A stretch of 64,000 bases of DNA, taken from contig OX442314.1 of the NCBI GenBank assembly GCA_949358305.1, positions 57,731,369 to 57,795,368 on the forward strand, in the 5' to 3' direction. A program made the translations under genes and the position numbers. Positions 11,685-22,019 of the stretch are shown piece after piece. The first letter of the stretch is position 1. Each line of letters begins with the position of its first letter. Origin of the DNA: Strigamia acuminata (Eukaryota > Arthropoda > Chilopoda > Geophilomorpha > Linotaeniidae). Under the pieces are notes generated by a model. It saw only the letters and a list, made by a program, of their open reading frames with translations, was not told the origin of the DNA and searched no databases.

Positions 11685-11790
11685 GGAGAGAACTGGAGTG
11701 AACCGGAGAGAACCGGAGTGAACCGGAGTGAACTGGAGAGAACCGGAGAGAACCGGAGTGAACTGGAAAGAACCGGGGAGAACTATATAG
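11685..11790. repeat. tandem repeat of a 10-bp GAACCGGAGT/GAACCGGAGA unit
   Basis: About ten degenerate copies of a decamer, with GAACTGGAGT/GAACTGGAAA variants. Confidence 0.85.
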
Positions 11791-12184
11791 GAATATGAAA
11801 AAAAAAGAGAAACAGATAAATAAATTAAAAAAATATATATTTTTTTTTTTGCAGAATAAAATAAAACGTATATTTACTAACTGAAGAAATGGTTTTTCAC
11901 AATGAGAAAAAAATATATGCCATTTGGAATAATCTATAAACAAACAATATGAGATAATGAGGTAAGCGGTGGTTGTTTATACTCAACAAAAGTTGCGTCA
12001 CATTTTTGACAATTGAAAAAAAATAAAAAATAAAAAATCAAATCAAAACAAATCAAACAAACGAACAAACTAACAAACAAATGAAAGTGGGAATAGACCG
12101 CCTCCTCCTAATATTCAACCGAAAGATCGGAACCACCAACCGCATCCTCGGTGCCTTCGTCGTCGTCGTTCTCTATCTCATCCA

Positions 12185-12409
12185 TCATCTCTCCTCTGCT
12201 TCTGCCAGTATTTTCTCAAATTTTTCCATCATTGTCTTCATCATTTTCTGGAGTCTTTCCTCCGTCCTCTCCACCATCCTCTCAATTCTCTTCTCTAGCC
12301 TCTCGATCATTTTTCCGACCCTTTCCCCTGCCGCCGCCGTCTTCTTCTCCTCGGTCTTTCCTTCACTCGGCGTCGGCGGTGGCAAAAACGCCTCGCTTCG
12401 ATCGAGCGA
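12185..12409 (-). CDS. candidate 3'-terminal exon encoding a charged coiled coil
   Basis: On the minus strand an uninterrupted pyrimidine tract ends in TTTCTCCAG at 12,410-12,418, a near-ideal 3' splice site. Immediately after it, a GC-richer frame runs 74 codons to a TGA at 12,185. It encodes a short Pro/Glu-Lys segment followed by an amphipathic, Arg/Glu/Met-rich helix (MIERLEKRIERMVER and continuing), a typical coiled coil. The GC step against AT-rich surroundings supports an exon. Neither an upstream exon nor a known domain was found, so it may belong to a host gene or to a retroelement ORF. Confidence 0.4.
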   Translation of the reverse strand, partial: SLDRSEAFLPPPTPSEGKTEEKKTAAAGERVGKMIERLEKRIERMVERTEERLQKMMKTMMEKFEKILAEAEER

Positions 12410-12499
12410 CTGGAGAAAGAGAGAAGAGAACGAATAAAAAATTAATAGTTTTAAAATTGGAATTATTTTTGGAATTATATGCGCAGATCTTTTGTGCAT

Positions 12500-15027
12500 A
12501 AATTACCAAAGATGAGTCGGCAGATTTAAAGAAAATGAATCAAATGAAAATAAAATAGAAATTTAGAGAAAAAAATGGGGAAAATAAACAAACTGAAAAT
12601 AGAATAAAATTAAAAAATAACAGTGGGAAATTCCAAAATTAAAATAGGGATAAAATCCATGCCTGTAACAGTCTCCACCCACTTAACTCTAATTACTTTC
12701 TTTGTAATTCAAATAAAACAATGGTCAAATCATACAATAATAAAATTATACAAATCAATCAGAAAGTAAATAAGTGAGCTAAACAGTATAGCAGAGATCG
12801 ACAAAAATAAATAATATCAGTTCTGGCACGTAATTCAGGATATAACTTAAAAATATGATAAGGAAAACTTTTGTATCACATTGGTATTTTTGCGAAAGTC
12901 AATACCTCAAAGGACACGACGAAACATGGACGGCACGGGACGGCAAACACTAAAGCTACGGGGAACAAGCGCAGGAGAACTAGAAGAAATCTTGCATTTC
13001 CACAAGTGAGGGCCGTGCAAGAAACAGGATGGGTGGAAATTCTAGTGGCACCCTATGAATGGGAAGCCATAGTTGTTGACTTAGGGTAAGTCAACAACTA
13101 TGGCATGTTCAATTGTTGTTACCTGCAGAAACACATGCATTGACATCGGAGCTACTCACATTCTCGGTGATTGCTCAGTGTTTTTGCTTCACTGCACAAC
13201 TTAGTTTTGATTGACAGCTTGTCACTAGCGCTGTACCTCAAGCGCCACCTATGTAAAAAGAACCTACTCTATCTCTAACTGGGTCATACTACTCTGCAAA
13301 GGAGGGATGACCTTAGGGCCACTGGACGGTGTGTGGCAGTGACACAGGTCACCCTTGGGTGGCCCAGCGGTCACGTCCCCCGGATAAGCAGGGATTTAGA
13401 GGCCACACACAACACCTAATGGGGTTAAATAAACCCAGGGGATCTGACTTCGTCCGAAGACGACAGCACCACCATGTCCAAGGTGGAATAACATTTGGGT
13501 GATGGGAATCACCTCGCCCAGACTGGCTGAAAAATAAACCTAGCTATTGCAAATGATGTATGAAAAAACACAGTTCACCGAGTCTGAGCGTAATAGACTT
13601 GGGACAAAACAAAAATTGTATAATTAAACAATAATATGAAACAACACAAATAAGTTAAGAAATAATAATATATTAATAATAAACAATTTTTTTATTTTAA
13701 TTTATTCTTTTGTCACTTAAATAATATTAACAAATTGATTAAATTAATCCATAAATAGACAACAACTTATCCATGTCATCGACGGCACACGTTTTTTGAA
13801 GTTGCATGCGCCAATGTGTTTAAACACAAATTGCGGAGGCTGCATGCTGATTTTCGGAACGGCATGTTGACTGTGACGATGGCTCCACTGCAGTGCTCTT
13901 ATTGCTAAAAGAACTAATAACTTTATTCAATAACTTTGAGTGTTTATATACCCAAAACTATTAACGTTCAGAGAACGTTCTTTATGCACTTTATTCGTAA
14001 CGTACAACGAACGTTACGATGCACAGACTGACGGGAATGTATAGTCGAGAATGTTTGATAATCGTTAGTAATTTATTTAATCAATGTGACGTTCAAAGTT
14101 GGATATTTTGGTCAGCCAATCGTGTAGTTCTCTGATATGAAATGGCTAAACTTTCAATTTTGAAAAACCATTATTAGAAGAATGAATTCTTTAATATTAC
14201 AAGTATGCAACGCCAACAACAATTGTGAAGCGAGACGAAGCGAAGTCGTTCGTTCGTATGTCTGGGTCGATGGCGATGCGAAGGCGATGGTTTACTTGAA
14301 TTGAACATCAACTCAGGTCATTTATCACGAAATTTGTAACTCGATTTCACAACTTTTTGACATTTTCATTGAAACTCATTTTTATTTTTATGTTATGTTT
14401 AAGTTAGAATGAAAATAACATAAATCAGTGCCTAACATGCATTGGTAAATGCTCTGGCATGTATAAACGATTAGCACACGTGTGCAAACAAAAAAACGAT
14501 ACGTCATATGTCCGCTTGTTTATAGCAACCGGCGCGCGAGCTACATCAAGTGCATTCCTGCAGGGAAGTGATCAACGCGCAGGGGCAGCTGGTCACAAAT
14601 TTGCTAGTAAATTGGTCGATTTGTTATGTGGTATTATTGGGGCCATAGGTTGTCAGATGGTTAAAAAAAGTATACATTTTAAGTCATAAAAATGATATTT
14701 ATTTCGTGATAAATACGTTTTGGACCGTGCAGGAATGAGTGTTGCTATTTTATTATTTTGATCGTTCATTAGGTTGTGTTAGTTGTATCTGTAAGAAATA
14801 TCAGAAACAGGTTGATTGGATATACTCTACATTTAGATGAAGGCAAATGAATTGTTAATTGCAAATTGTTTGAAATCTACTCCATGTTATACAGGGTGGA
14901 AGAAAATTCTGTTTCCCTCCAAATATTTCCTGAGCAATTGCATCTAGGCCAACTTTGATGACGCATTCTCATGTAAGAATGAGACAGGGATTCCAGACTG
15001 TTGGGTTTTGGCCTTTAATCCGTTGTC
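12500..15027. other. no recognisable gene apart from the palindrome
   Basis: AT-rich sequence with several short ORFs lacking domains. A GC-rich block at about 13,290-13,540 (CCCAGCGGTCACGTCCCC region) could be a decayed SINE or gene fragment, but I see no tRNA-like boxes. TATACAGGGTGG at 14,887 resembles the end of the foldback family at 52,460, but no partner end was found. Confidence 0.4.
13066..13104. repeat. perfect inverted repeat, 18-bp arms with a 3-nt spacer
   Basis: GCCATAGTTGTTGACTTA, spacer GGG, then its exact reverse complement. It lies in otherwise unannotated sequence, so a hairpin or a palindromic protein site is possible. Confidence 0.9.
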
Positions 15028-15035
15028 TCGGGGTC

Positions 15036-15161
15036 CAGGGCTGGACTGGGAACAAATTTATTGCCGGGAAATCTGGGTGTCCAGGCCACAATTAATGAAG
15101 TCGGAACAGGCCACGGGCCACTGGGAAACTCCCGGTAGCCTGCCGGGCCAGTCCAGCACTG
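15036..15161. mobile_element. hAT-type MITE (126 bp), 8-bp TSD
   Basis: The termini CAGGGCTGGACTGG and CCAGTCCAGCACTG form an imperfect terminal inverted repeat. The flanking octamer TCGGGGTC is duplicated exactly at 15,028-15,035 and 15,162-15,169. The GC-rich body has no coding capacity. Confidence 0.88.
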
Positions 15162-15169
15162 TCGGGGTC

Positions 15170-15890
15170 AGAGTCTCCCATCTCCCTTGTGTGGCAGTGC
15201 TATTAGGTACGCTACACCAGCAACAGACCCATCACGCACAGGGTCGAAACCCTCATGAGTGACGTGGTCGCTTACTCTGAAATTAAATCGGGTTACTAAA
15301 AAACACAGCAAATGCACAAATTGAGCTGAACTAATCAATAAATTGCATATGCGGACTAGAAAACATTAATCTATATAATTTCAATTTCAAAATTACAGTA
15401 ATTCTAATGCTAAACTAAAACAAAATGCGGTTATAAAAATCGCGAAACCAATTACATGCAAGGGCACGAAAATTAATACGAATGACAAAATTAACTCTAA
15501 AAATGCGAGCAATAATCGTAAGAAATAATTTACAAAAGGAATTAACAAGTCCAAAAACAAAATAAAATCCTCAAATTAATTAATCAATTAATTAAATTCA
15601 CCTAAATATACTTCGCTCAAAAATGAGCTCACGCAAAAAATGAACTAAGTCCAAGTATGGACATACGGGTCTAAAGATGACATGGCTGTGTTGGTCACGT
15701 GACTCGAGCAATCTCAAAAAGCCTCGAAATTAGCCCTATTTGCAACCAGCCAATCACAACATTTTAAAATGAAACCATACTAGATAAATAATTTGTAAGC
15801 AATCAAATTACTAACAATTCGTTTGGATAATTTGCAAGTAAATAAATATTTAAATATACCATTTATATTTTTCAGAGTTTGCACAACAAT
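15170..15890. other. no recognisable gene
   Basis: AT-rich DNA lacking domain-bearing ORFs or clear repeats. Confidence 0.5.
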
Positions 15891-17597
15891 TTCCATTTTT
15901 GGAACCATATTCCTGTTCGATCGGGTTTTCCCATTACCACACCCTGAAAACAAGAACAGTCAACAAGCATCACAGTAGTTCACACAAAAATATTATTTTA
16001 GTGAAGAGAATTGAAAACTAATCACGTTTACAATTCAACCAATCCGCAACCGCACACTAGCTGATCTCTTATTGGCTCTATCCTTTCTTTATCATTCCAC
16101 TTCCGTTTGCGCCATTTGTAAGTTGAGGACAGCTTCGTTCCGCAAGTCGTAAGTTTCTGCCATTTATCTTCAAAATCTTTTAGCATCGGATCTATTTGTT
16201 TGTAATTTCATGTTCATTAGGTTCGTATTGATATTATTTCTGTGTTAAAATGTTATTTTCTTTCCTAGATTGCTTGAGTCGCCATTTTCACGCGGACCAC
16301 GCGAACGATTTCTACAGTTCATTCCAAGCGGTTGAAACGACAGCGATAAAAATATCGCGCATCCATTCAATTAAGTTTATCGATCCTTTTTTCGTTTTAT
16401 TTTCCAAATTTATTTGCTAAAATGTTATTTTCTGTCCTAGATTGCTCGTATCGCCATTTTCATGCGGATCACGTGAGCGATTGCTACAATTCAACGACAG
16501 CGATTTATTTATCGATGTTTTATCGTTTTATTTTCCAAAGTTTGAATTGGGGGCAGCAAATCCAACTCTCTACCTCCTCGTGGTTGCCCCTGGACCACTG
16601 GACTCGTTCCAGTCGGTACTAGATGAGAGCTCTGGTGTTTGATATTTCTGTGCTGGTTCATATTTCACACGAACCAGTGAGTCAATATGATTCTGTTAGC
16701 CTGCATCTCATAAATGAGTGTAGCATTTATCATACCAATACGTACAATGTGGTTCTGTTAGTCTGCATTGTATAAATGACTGTGGCATTTATCACACGCA
16801 ACATTGCAGAGATAATATTGGTTCTGTTCACACGACCTTTTCCCGCCAAAGGGTCAATCGTCCCTTGATTGATATTTTCCGAAAATGGTTTAATTTGCGA
16901 ACGAGTTCGGTTTCCATCGTCAAGTACGGCAGTATTATTTCCGAGGCGTTCGGATTTTATTATACACCGCTTGTTTTCGTTTAATTTTGTCCCGTACACG
17001 TCTTTTTCCATCTTGTTGACGTGTAATTTCATCCTGTTTATACGTATTTTTATCTATAATTTCATCTCGTTTATACGCAATTTTACCTCTAATAATTCTT
17101 CTAATTTTCTAATGTTTCCATCGTCTAATTCGCTCTCATCATCGTTGTTTACATTATCATCGTCATTGTTTACTTCATTATTGCCGTCTGGTTGCTTGTC
17201 GTATCGTCGTAAGTTTCGACATTTTCCGATATTGTTGTTCGATTTCGCATCCAAGATCACTTTCCTTCGTGCTCGTATTACGTCCGTTTCGTTATTATTT
17301 ATTTTTTATCGTCGTTTTGCAACGTTGCAGAAGATAATATTGGTTTCTGTGCTGGTTTATAATTCACACGAACCAATGTGTACAATGTGGTTCTGTTAGT
17401 CTGCATTCTATAAATGACTGTAGCATTTATCACACGCAACATTGCAGAGATAATATTGGTTCTGTTTGTCTGCATTCTATAAATGAGTGTGGCATTTATC
17501 CGATGTAACATTTAATTCCATTTAATTGTTAGTTTGCGAGTAGACTGGTATTTAGCCGATTCACAGGTTTCAATTCGTTCTGTCTATCCATGTGACT
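15891..17597 (+). repeat. dispersed structured repeat, copy 2, with internal duplication and a 0.5-kb insert
   Basis: It matches copy 1 from the CGGGTTTTCCC block on. The donor GTAAGT at 16,149 and acceptor TCCTAG at 16,268 bound a 120-nt intron. The second exon block is partly duplicated at about 16,430-16,510. The hairpin tail carries CTGGTTC/GAACCAG at 16,653-16,677 and ATAAATG/CATTTAT stem-loops near 16,705, 16,765, 17,410 and 17,480. Between about 16,828 and 17,333 an unrelated segment interrupts the tail, after which the module resumes. That insert translates on the minus strand into open but unrecognised sequence. The unit stops at 17,597, where a gag remnant starts. Confidence 0.6.
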
Positions 17598-18198
17598 CTC
17601 GTTGAAACCAATTTTGAGCCTGGCCCAATAGATATCCAGGTACTACCTCATGTACCATCTCATCCAACGGTACTCTTTTTAAGATGGCTACGGATTTGGT
17701 GATTTCTAAGAATCTCGCCACTTCCTCTTGTCGACCTTCAAATGCAGGTATATCTAAACCCTTACAAATGTTTTTTCGAAAATTAGGTGCATTCCTAGGC
17801 TGTTGACCCGTTAATCCTTGAATAATCGTGGTTAGATTCTCTCGAGAGAGAGACTAGGCACGAAATTCGAGTTTTGGTCGGATCCACTGTGTCTCTCTTC
17901 TCATTCTAGGAGGAGAGTTCGATGGGAAATTCGCGTTTGATCGAGGGTGAGGAGGAGGAGTTGTCGACCCTCGCTGTCTCCCTTGATTTGGTGAATTATA
18001 ACCATGGTTAGTAGCATAACCATTACGGTCATTATAATATCCTTCGTCAGGAACATGTTGCTCAGTATTTGTCGGAAATGGCCGCGGTCTTTGGCCAGAG
18101 GGCTCACGACGTGACTGTGGAGGTGGTTGATTCGAATCCGTCGCTCCGTTTCTCCTTTGATAACTATTGGTTATTTGTCGGCAGACTGGATGTGGTTG
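17595..18198 (-). pseudogene. Gypsy gag fragment (capsid N-terminal part)
   Basis: A minus-strand frame from 18,198 to 17,595 encodes a Pro/Gln/Arg-rich linker followed by a capsid segment (DIPAFEGRQEEVARFLE, then PLDEMVHEVVPGYLLGQAQNW). It aligns with EVPRFTGEGTPAECSAF and NEAITQCVPAYLSGVALTW of the intact gag at 49,490-50,799, so it is a retrotransposon gag relative. One in-frame TAG lies near 17,853. It is cut at 17,595 by the dispersed repeat and abuts the MULE gene at 18,199. Confidence 0.75.
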
Positions 18199-20640
18199 TT
18201 AATTAGAATCTAATGCTCTTTGTCTCCTTTTATGTTCTGTAAATAGACAATTAGTTTATAAATATTATTTTTCAAAATTATTTTAGATTTGTATTTACTT
18301 GTTTTTTCGCTCTGTTGTTTTCTGTTTAAGATTATGCACTTTCCTCCCATCCTCTGTCTTCTGTCTGTATAAAGACTCACATCGGGCGTTTTTGAAAAAG
18401 TGCTGGATTGCTTCTACAGGACAAACAATGAATAACAATTTTATACCATGTAGATGCCTTTTTTTGGGGATTTTTTGAAGCTTCTATTAACATACTCTTT
18501 AATGTATGTGCATATATCCTGGTTTTCTCTTGAAGAAAAGCTATAAAAGAAAAAAATGTCAATTTGTAAAATGTCCAAAAATATTTTTATTTACTTCATT
18601 TCTTTTCCAAACTTCCAATTATTCTTTGATTGTTTGTAGGCCTGACGAACAAGTAGATAAAAGTTAGAAAAAAAGTTATTTCAGCAATGTTTTTAATACT
18701 TACATGAAGGTTGTTGGTGATTTTATCATTCTCTTCATCACCACTGGATTGCTGATGTTGTTTCTCCATTACCAATTTGTGTAATTCTCCAATTTTAATT
18801 TTGTTTTTGATTACATAAACTAGAATTTTGTCTAATTGTTGTCGGCCCATCCTGGAATGACACATTTTAGAAGTTTTAAAGTTTTTCAAATAGCAAATGT
18901 TTAGTATCATGTTATACCTTAAGTTTTACCTTAAAGTCGGTGAATCCAGATGTCTATTTCTCGGCCTTCTGCCAGTTCTTTGGCACCGACGAATTTGTTG
19001 AATTGGTTCTAAGAAAATATATTTAAAAAAATAATTGTTGGAATTAAATTTACTAACAACTCTTCAAAGATACCTTCAGGTTTAGGATTTTTCGGATTTT
19101 CATGTTCTTGAATTTGTTGAATTGGTTCTAAGAAAAATTTATTTAAAAAAATATTAATTGTTGGAATTAAATTTACTAACAACTCTTCAAAGATACCTCC
19201 AGGTTCAGGATTTTCCGGATTTTCATGTTCCTGAATGTCATGATTTTCAGGTTCCTGAAGTGCATGAAGTTCCTGATTTTCTAGAATTTCCAATTGCGTG
19301 ACTGCAAAATCAATGTAGCCATCTGTTTGGTAAGCCATAGCATTTAAAAATTGCTGAATGCTGAATTCTCCAGTTTTCCAGCCTGTGTAGTGCAATCGTT
19401 TTGGTCGCCTTAGTGAACGACCCGATTGCACTATTAACAAGTCAGTATACCTTGACTGACTGTCCAAGTTATTTTTTTCTGGAATGAAATACTGAAATTA
19501 AAATACAATAAAACATGCTAATTTGAATTTTTTTTACTTATTTATTCCCAGTGAGGTAACGATGGAGGCAAATAATAGTTGAAATGCCTGTGAAAGTTTT
19601 TTGCAAGTTATTGGTAATTCGTCTTGGTGACACCTGATTAATCCAATAATTGCGGACACACTCTAGAAAATTAATCATCTGGTTTCTAATTGGTTGCGAA
19701 TATTCCAGTTCTTGTGTCGTGAAGGTTCTCTGAATGGTTAGTAAATAAGAAATGTGTAATTGCAAAATATATGTGTATAACCTAAGGTTTACCGTGTGGG
19801 TCCAAAAAATGCGTAAATAAATGAATAATTAAATTTAAATTGAATTTTTGTTACAGGCATTAAATAAAAGCACGTGTTTTATCAACTGATAGATTATTGT
19901 GAATACATTACTGCTTCTTTTAGGCTGCGGTTTGAGTGGTGGTTGAGTGTGCTTTCGAGCACCAATGCAATGCAGACAACATGTATTGGTGTTGGTAGCA
20001 ACTTTATACTCTTCTTCCATGCCAAACTGCCATTTTTTTCGTGCCAAACTGCAGTTTTTTCAGGCCATACTGCAGTTTTTTCATGCCAAACTGCAGTTTT
20101 GGCATGAACTGCAGTTCCTTTCATGGCAAACTGTACTAAAATAATGTGGTGCAATTAAACCGAAATGATATTCGGTGCCCAATTCGGAATCTTTTCTTTG
20201 ATGTAATTGAAGACTGCAGAGTATGAATTTGCAGTCTTGTTTCGCATTAAAACGTAAAATGCTGGAAACACCTGTACAGATGAAATAATATGAATGAATG
20301 AATTAATTAATTAATTAATTAAAAGGAAAAAAAATGAGTTTGGTTTACATACATTTCGAAAATTTTTCAGTTGAACTGTCAACAGCTGACTAAAATAACG
20401 TGGGCAAGGCTTGAATGTTGCTCAATGTGATAGGTTGCACTTTCCAGACCATTTACGATTATAAATGTTACAATGTTATTATTTGTGAGCACAATAATGG
20501 AGGAATCATTAGTATTTAAAATTTCCACTTGAATGAAAGAATGAATGAATCGTGCTCGATAATCTGTATTTTTTAATTGTAATACAAATTCTTCTGCAGT
20601 ACCTGGTGCTTTAGGTTTCAGTGTCAGACATCGAAGAACC
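18199..20640 (-). CDS. MULE-like transposase gene with short introns
   Basis: The catalytic region is recognised from TFKPCPRYFSQL (near 20,410), then across a short intron VFPAFYVLMRNKT and YSAVFNYIKEKIPNWAPNII (20,165-20,275), the usual core of Mutator-like transposases. Further on comes a FLECVRNYW...RITNN segment (19,590-19,670). Downstream exons join in frame by consensus sites: 19,197-19,491, 19,074-19,127, 18,930-19,008, 18,704-18,851, 18,595-18,641, with introns of 54-78 nt. From there the frame either stops at about 18,442 or continues through a 33-nt gap to a stop at 18,199. The 54-nt exon 19,074-19,127 and its intron duplicate the neighbouring exon end. The residue preceding TFKPCP, normally the first catalytic Asp region, reads as a stop, so the gene may be inactive. 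No terminal inverted repeats were identified. Confidence 0.55.
20020..20130. repeat. tandem repeat, about 20-bp unit
   Basis: Four to five diverged copies of CATGCCAAACTGCAGTTTTT, with an added inverted end (TTTTGGCATGAACTGCAG), inside or next to an intron of the MULE gene. Confidence 0.8.
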
Positions 20641-20746
20641 GGGCTCCGATGACAATTCTGTCACAAGTTTTCCTGTTTGACTTAGGCCTAAAAAAAAGTC
20701 ACGTTGCAAAATGAGGAGTTCCTTATCCTTAGCACAAGGAAACCAA

Positions 20747-21469
20747 TCATCGATAAACACTGCTAATAGAAAATGTAATGACCTCAGGAGAGCTGCAATA
20801 ACTCGACACAGCTTGTGTCTGTGTTGACGAAGCAGGAGCACCCGCCGGTCTCCAGCTCACTGGTCGTCCGCCGAATGTTCTTGACTCTCGTTGGATCTCC
20901 AATTCAATAAGTCTCTGGTTCCACTCGTTCCGGAGCCGCACAGTGCTCTGTGCCGGTGTCTCACCACTAGCAAATATTTGATGTATCAAGTCGCTTCTTA
21001 GGTGTACCGGATCGTACAACACCGATCTCCAGTTCTCAATCATGGCTGAAGGAATACCCATTGGCGAGGTTCAAAGCACGCTTGTGGCGACGAAGGCTGC
21101 CTCGTCATGGGAAAATACTCCTGGAAATAATCGTCTCTTTAGTGGTTGTAGGGTCGTCTTTTGGAACTTCTGTAACCACTTATCTGTCTGTTCCGTCAAT
21201 GGTCTCTGACGAAACTCTACCACTCTTCTACGCAAATCATTTATTGATTCGTTCAGTTGGGCCACCTGATAGCTATCGAGATTGGCCGTCAACAACTCCT
21301 GTGCTTTGCATAGATTCTCTACGCATTTTCGCCATAATGGGTAATAATCCTGATCAAAATCGACTTCTAGCTGCATTGCCAAACTTTCACCATACAGCAT
21401 TAAAGCTATATCAATCATCAACATTTGGAAATTGAATACCATAATTAGGTAATACAATACATTTTTCAC
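20747..21469 (-). pseudogene. ORF3-family remnant, C-terminal part
   Basis: A single minus-strand frame of about 240 codons is broken only by TGA at 21,071-21,073. It encodes a helical segment (CKAQELLTANLDSYQ), then IPSAMIENWRSVLYDPVH, which aligns with VPRALLAEWSSILPDPVL of the 921-aa ORF3 protein. The helical part also resembles RRAQKLIVEATSLNPHYH of the 566-aa ORF3 at 24,859-26,559. The remnant therefore links the two intact ORF3 types. It ends in a Ser/Pro/Thr-rich tail, and pol is missing between it and the retropepsin remnant upstream. Confidence 0.6.
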
Positions 21470-21697
21470 AAACTACAGAATTCAGATCAATTAGATAAAA
21501 TTTAGATTTATTACATTTTGTTTTAAAAACATGATGCCTCAATTGTTTTTAATTAACTAATGTGCTTTACAACCAATTCCCAATGCAGGCATTTTCATTC
21601 GAATCGGTTTCTACCCAACAGAAGTGCAATCGTCCCTTGATTGCTGGCGTGAGGTGTTGGACTTTTTTATCGTCAGTCTCCCACTATCTTCACTGCA

Positions 21698-22019
21698 TCA
21701 CGACATCTGGGCACCGTCACGGAACGGGGTTCCTAGCAACATCTCATAGGGAGGGTTGTCCACTACGGCGACGTCGCTTACGTGGAACTGCTCGTCCCCC
21801 AAAAATACGTTCAAGTTGGTGTATCCAACCGGTGTAGCGCCACCCTGGAATCCTTCGAGCGCCTCGTTATTAACGTTGGGACGAATTTGCGACCTATCGC
21901 CCAGGCAGTCCGTTCGGATTATTGACACGTTCGCGCCGGGATCGAACAACGTTTCGACGGCGCGCTAAGCCTCGTCGACGTACACGTCAACAATCGAAAG
22001 TCCCGTCGTGGGATACTTT
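21698..22019 (-). pseudogene. retropepsin remnant, 3' half (interrupted at 22,019)
   Basis: The minus-strand frame encodes an aspartic protease of retrotransposon type: FDPGANVSII is the active-site D-[ST/P]-G loop, with Pro at the usual Thr/Ser position, and EMLLGTPF matches the hydrophobic-G motif near the domain end. One TAG interrupts it near 21,966. The frame is continuous, across the TACTTT target duplication, with the ORF segment at 55,248-55,480, so the two are halves of one gene split by the 33-kb insertion. Confidence 0.75.
22014..22019. repeat. target-site duplication (TACTTT), left of the 33-kb insertion
   Basis: An identical hexamer lies at 55,248-55,253 directly outside the other LTR. 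If an extra T is assigned to the LTR it reads as a 5-bp duplication. Confidence 0.8.

Noticed and set aside
12081-12437. 118-codon plus-strand ORF rich in Ser/Leu/Ile
   Set aside because: It is the complement of the better supported coiled-coil exon and shows no domain.
13290-13540. GC-rich block as a tRNA-derived SINE
   Set aside because: I could not find A and B boxes or a terminal simple repeat or A-tail.
14887-15000. Second foldback element starting TATACAGGGTGG
   Set aside because: Only one end is visible, without an inverse partner or TA-bounded second border within 1 kb.
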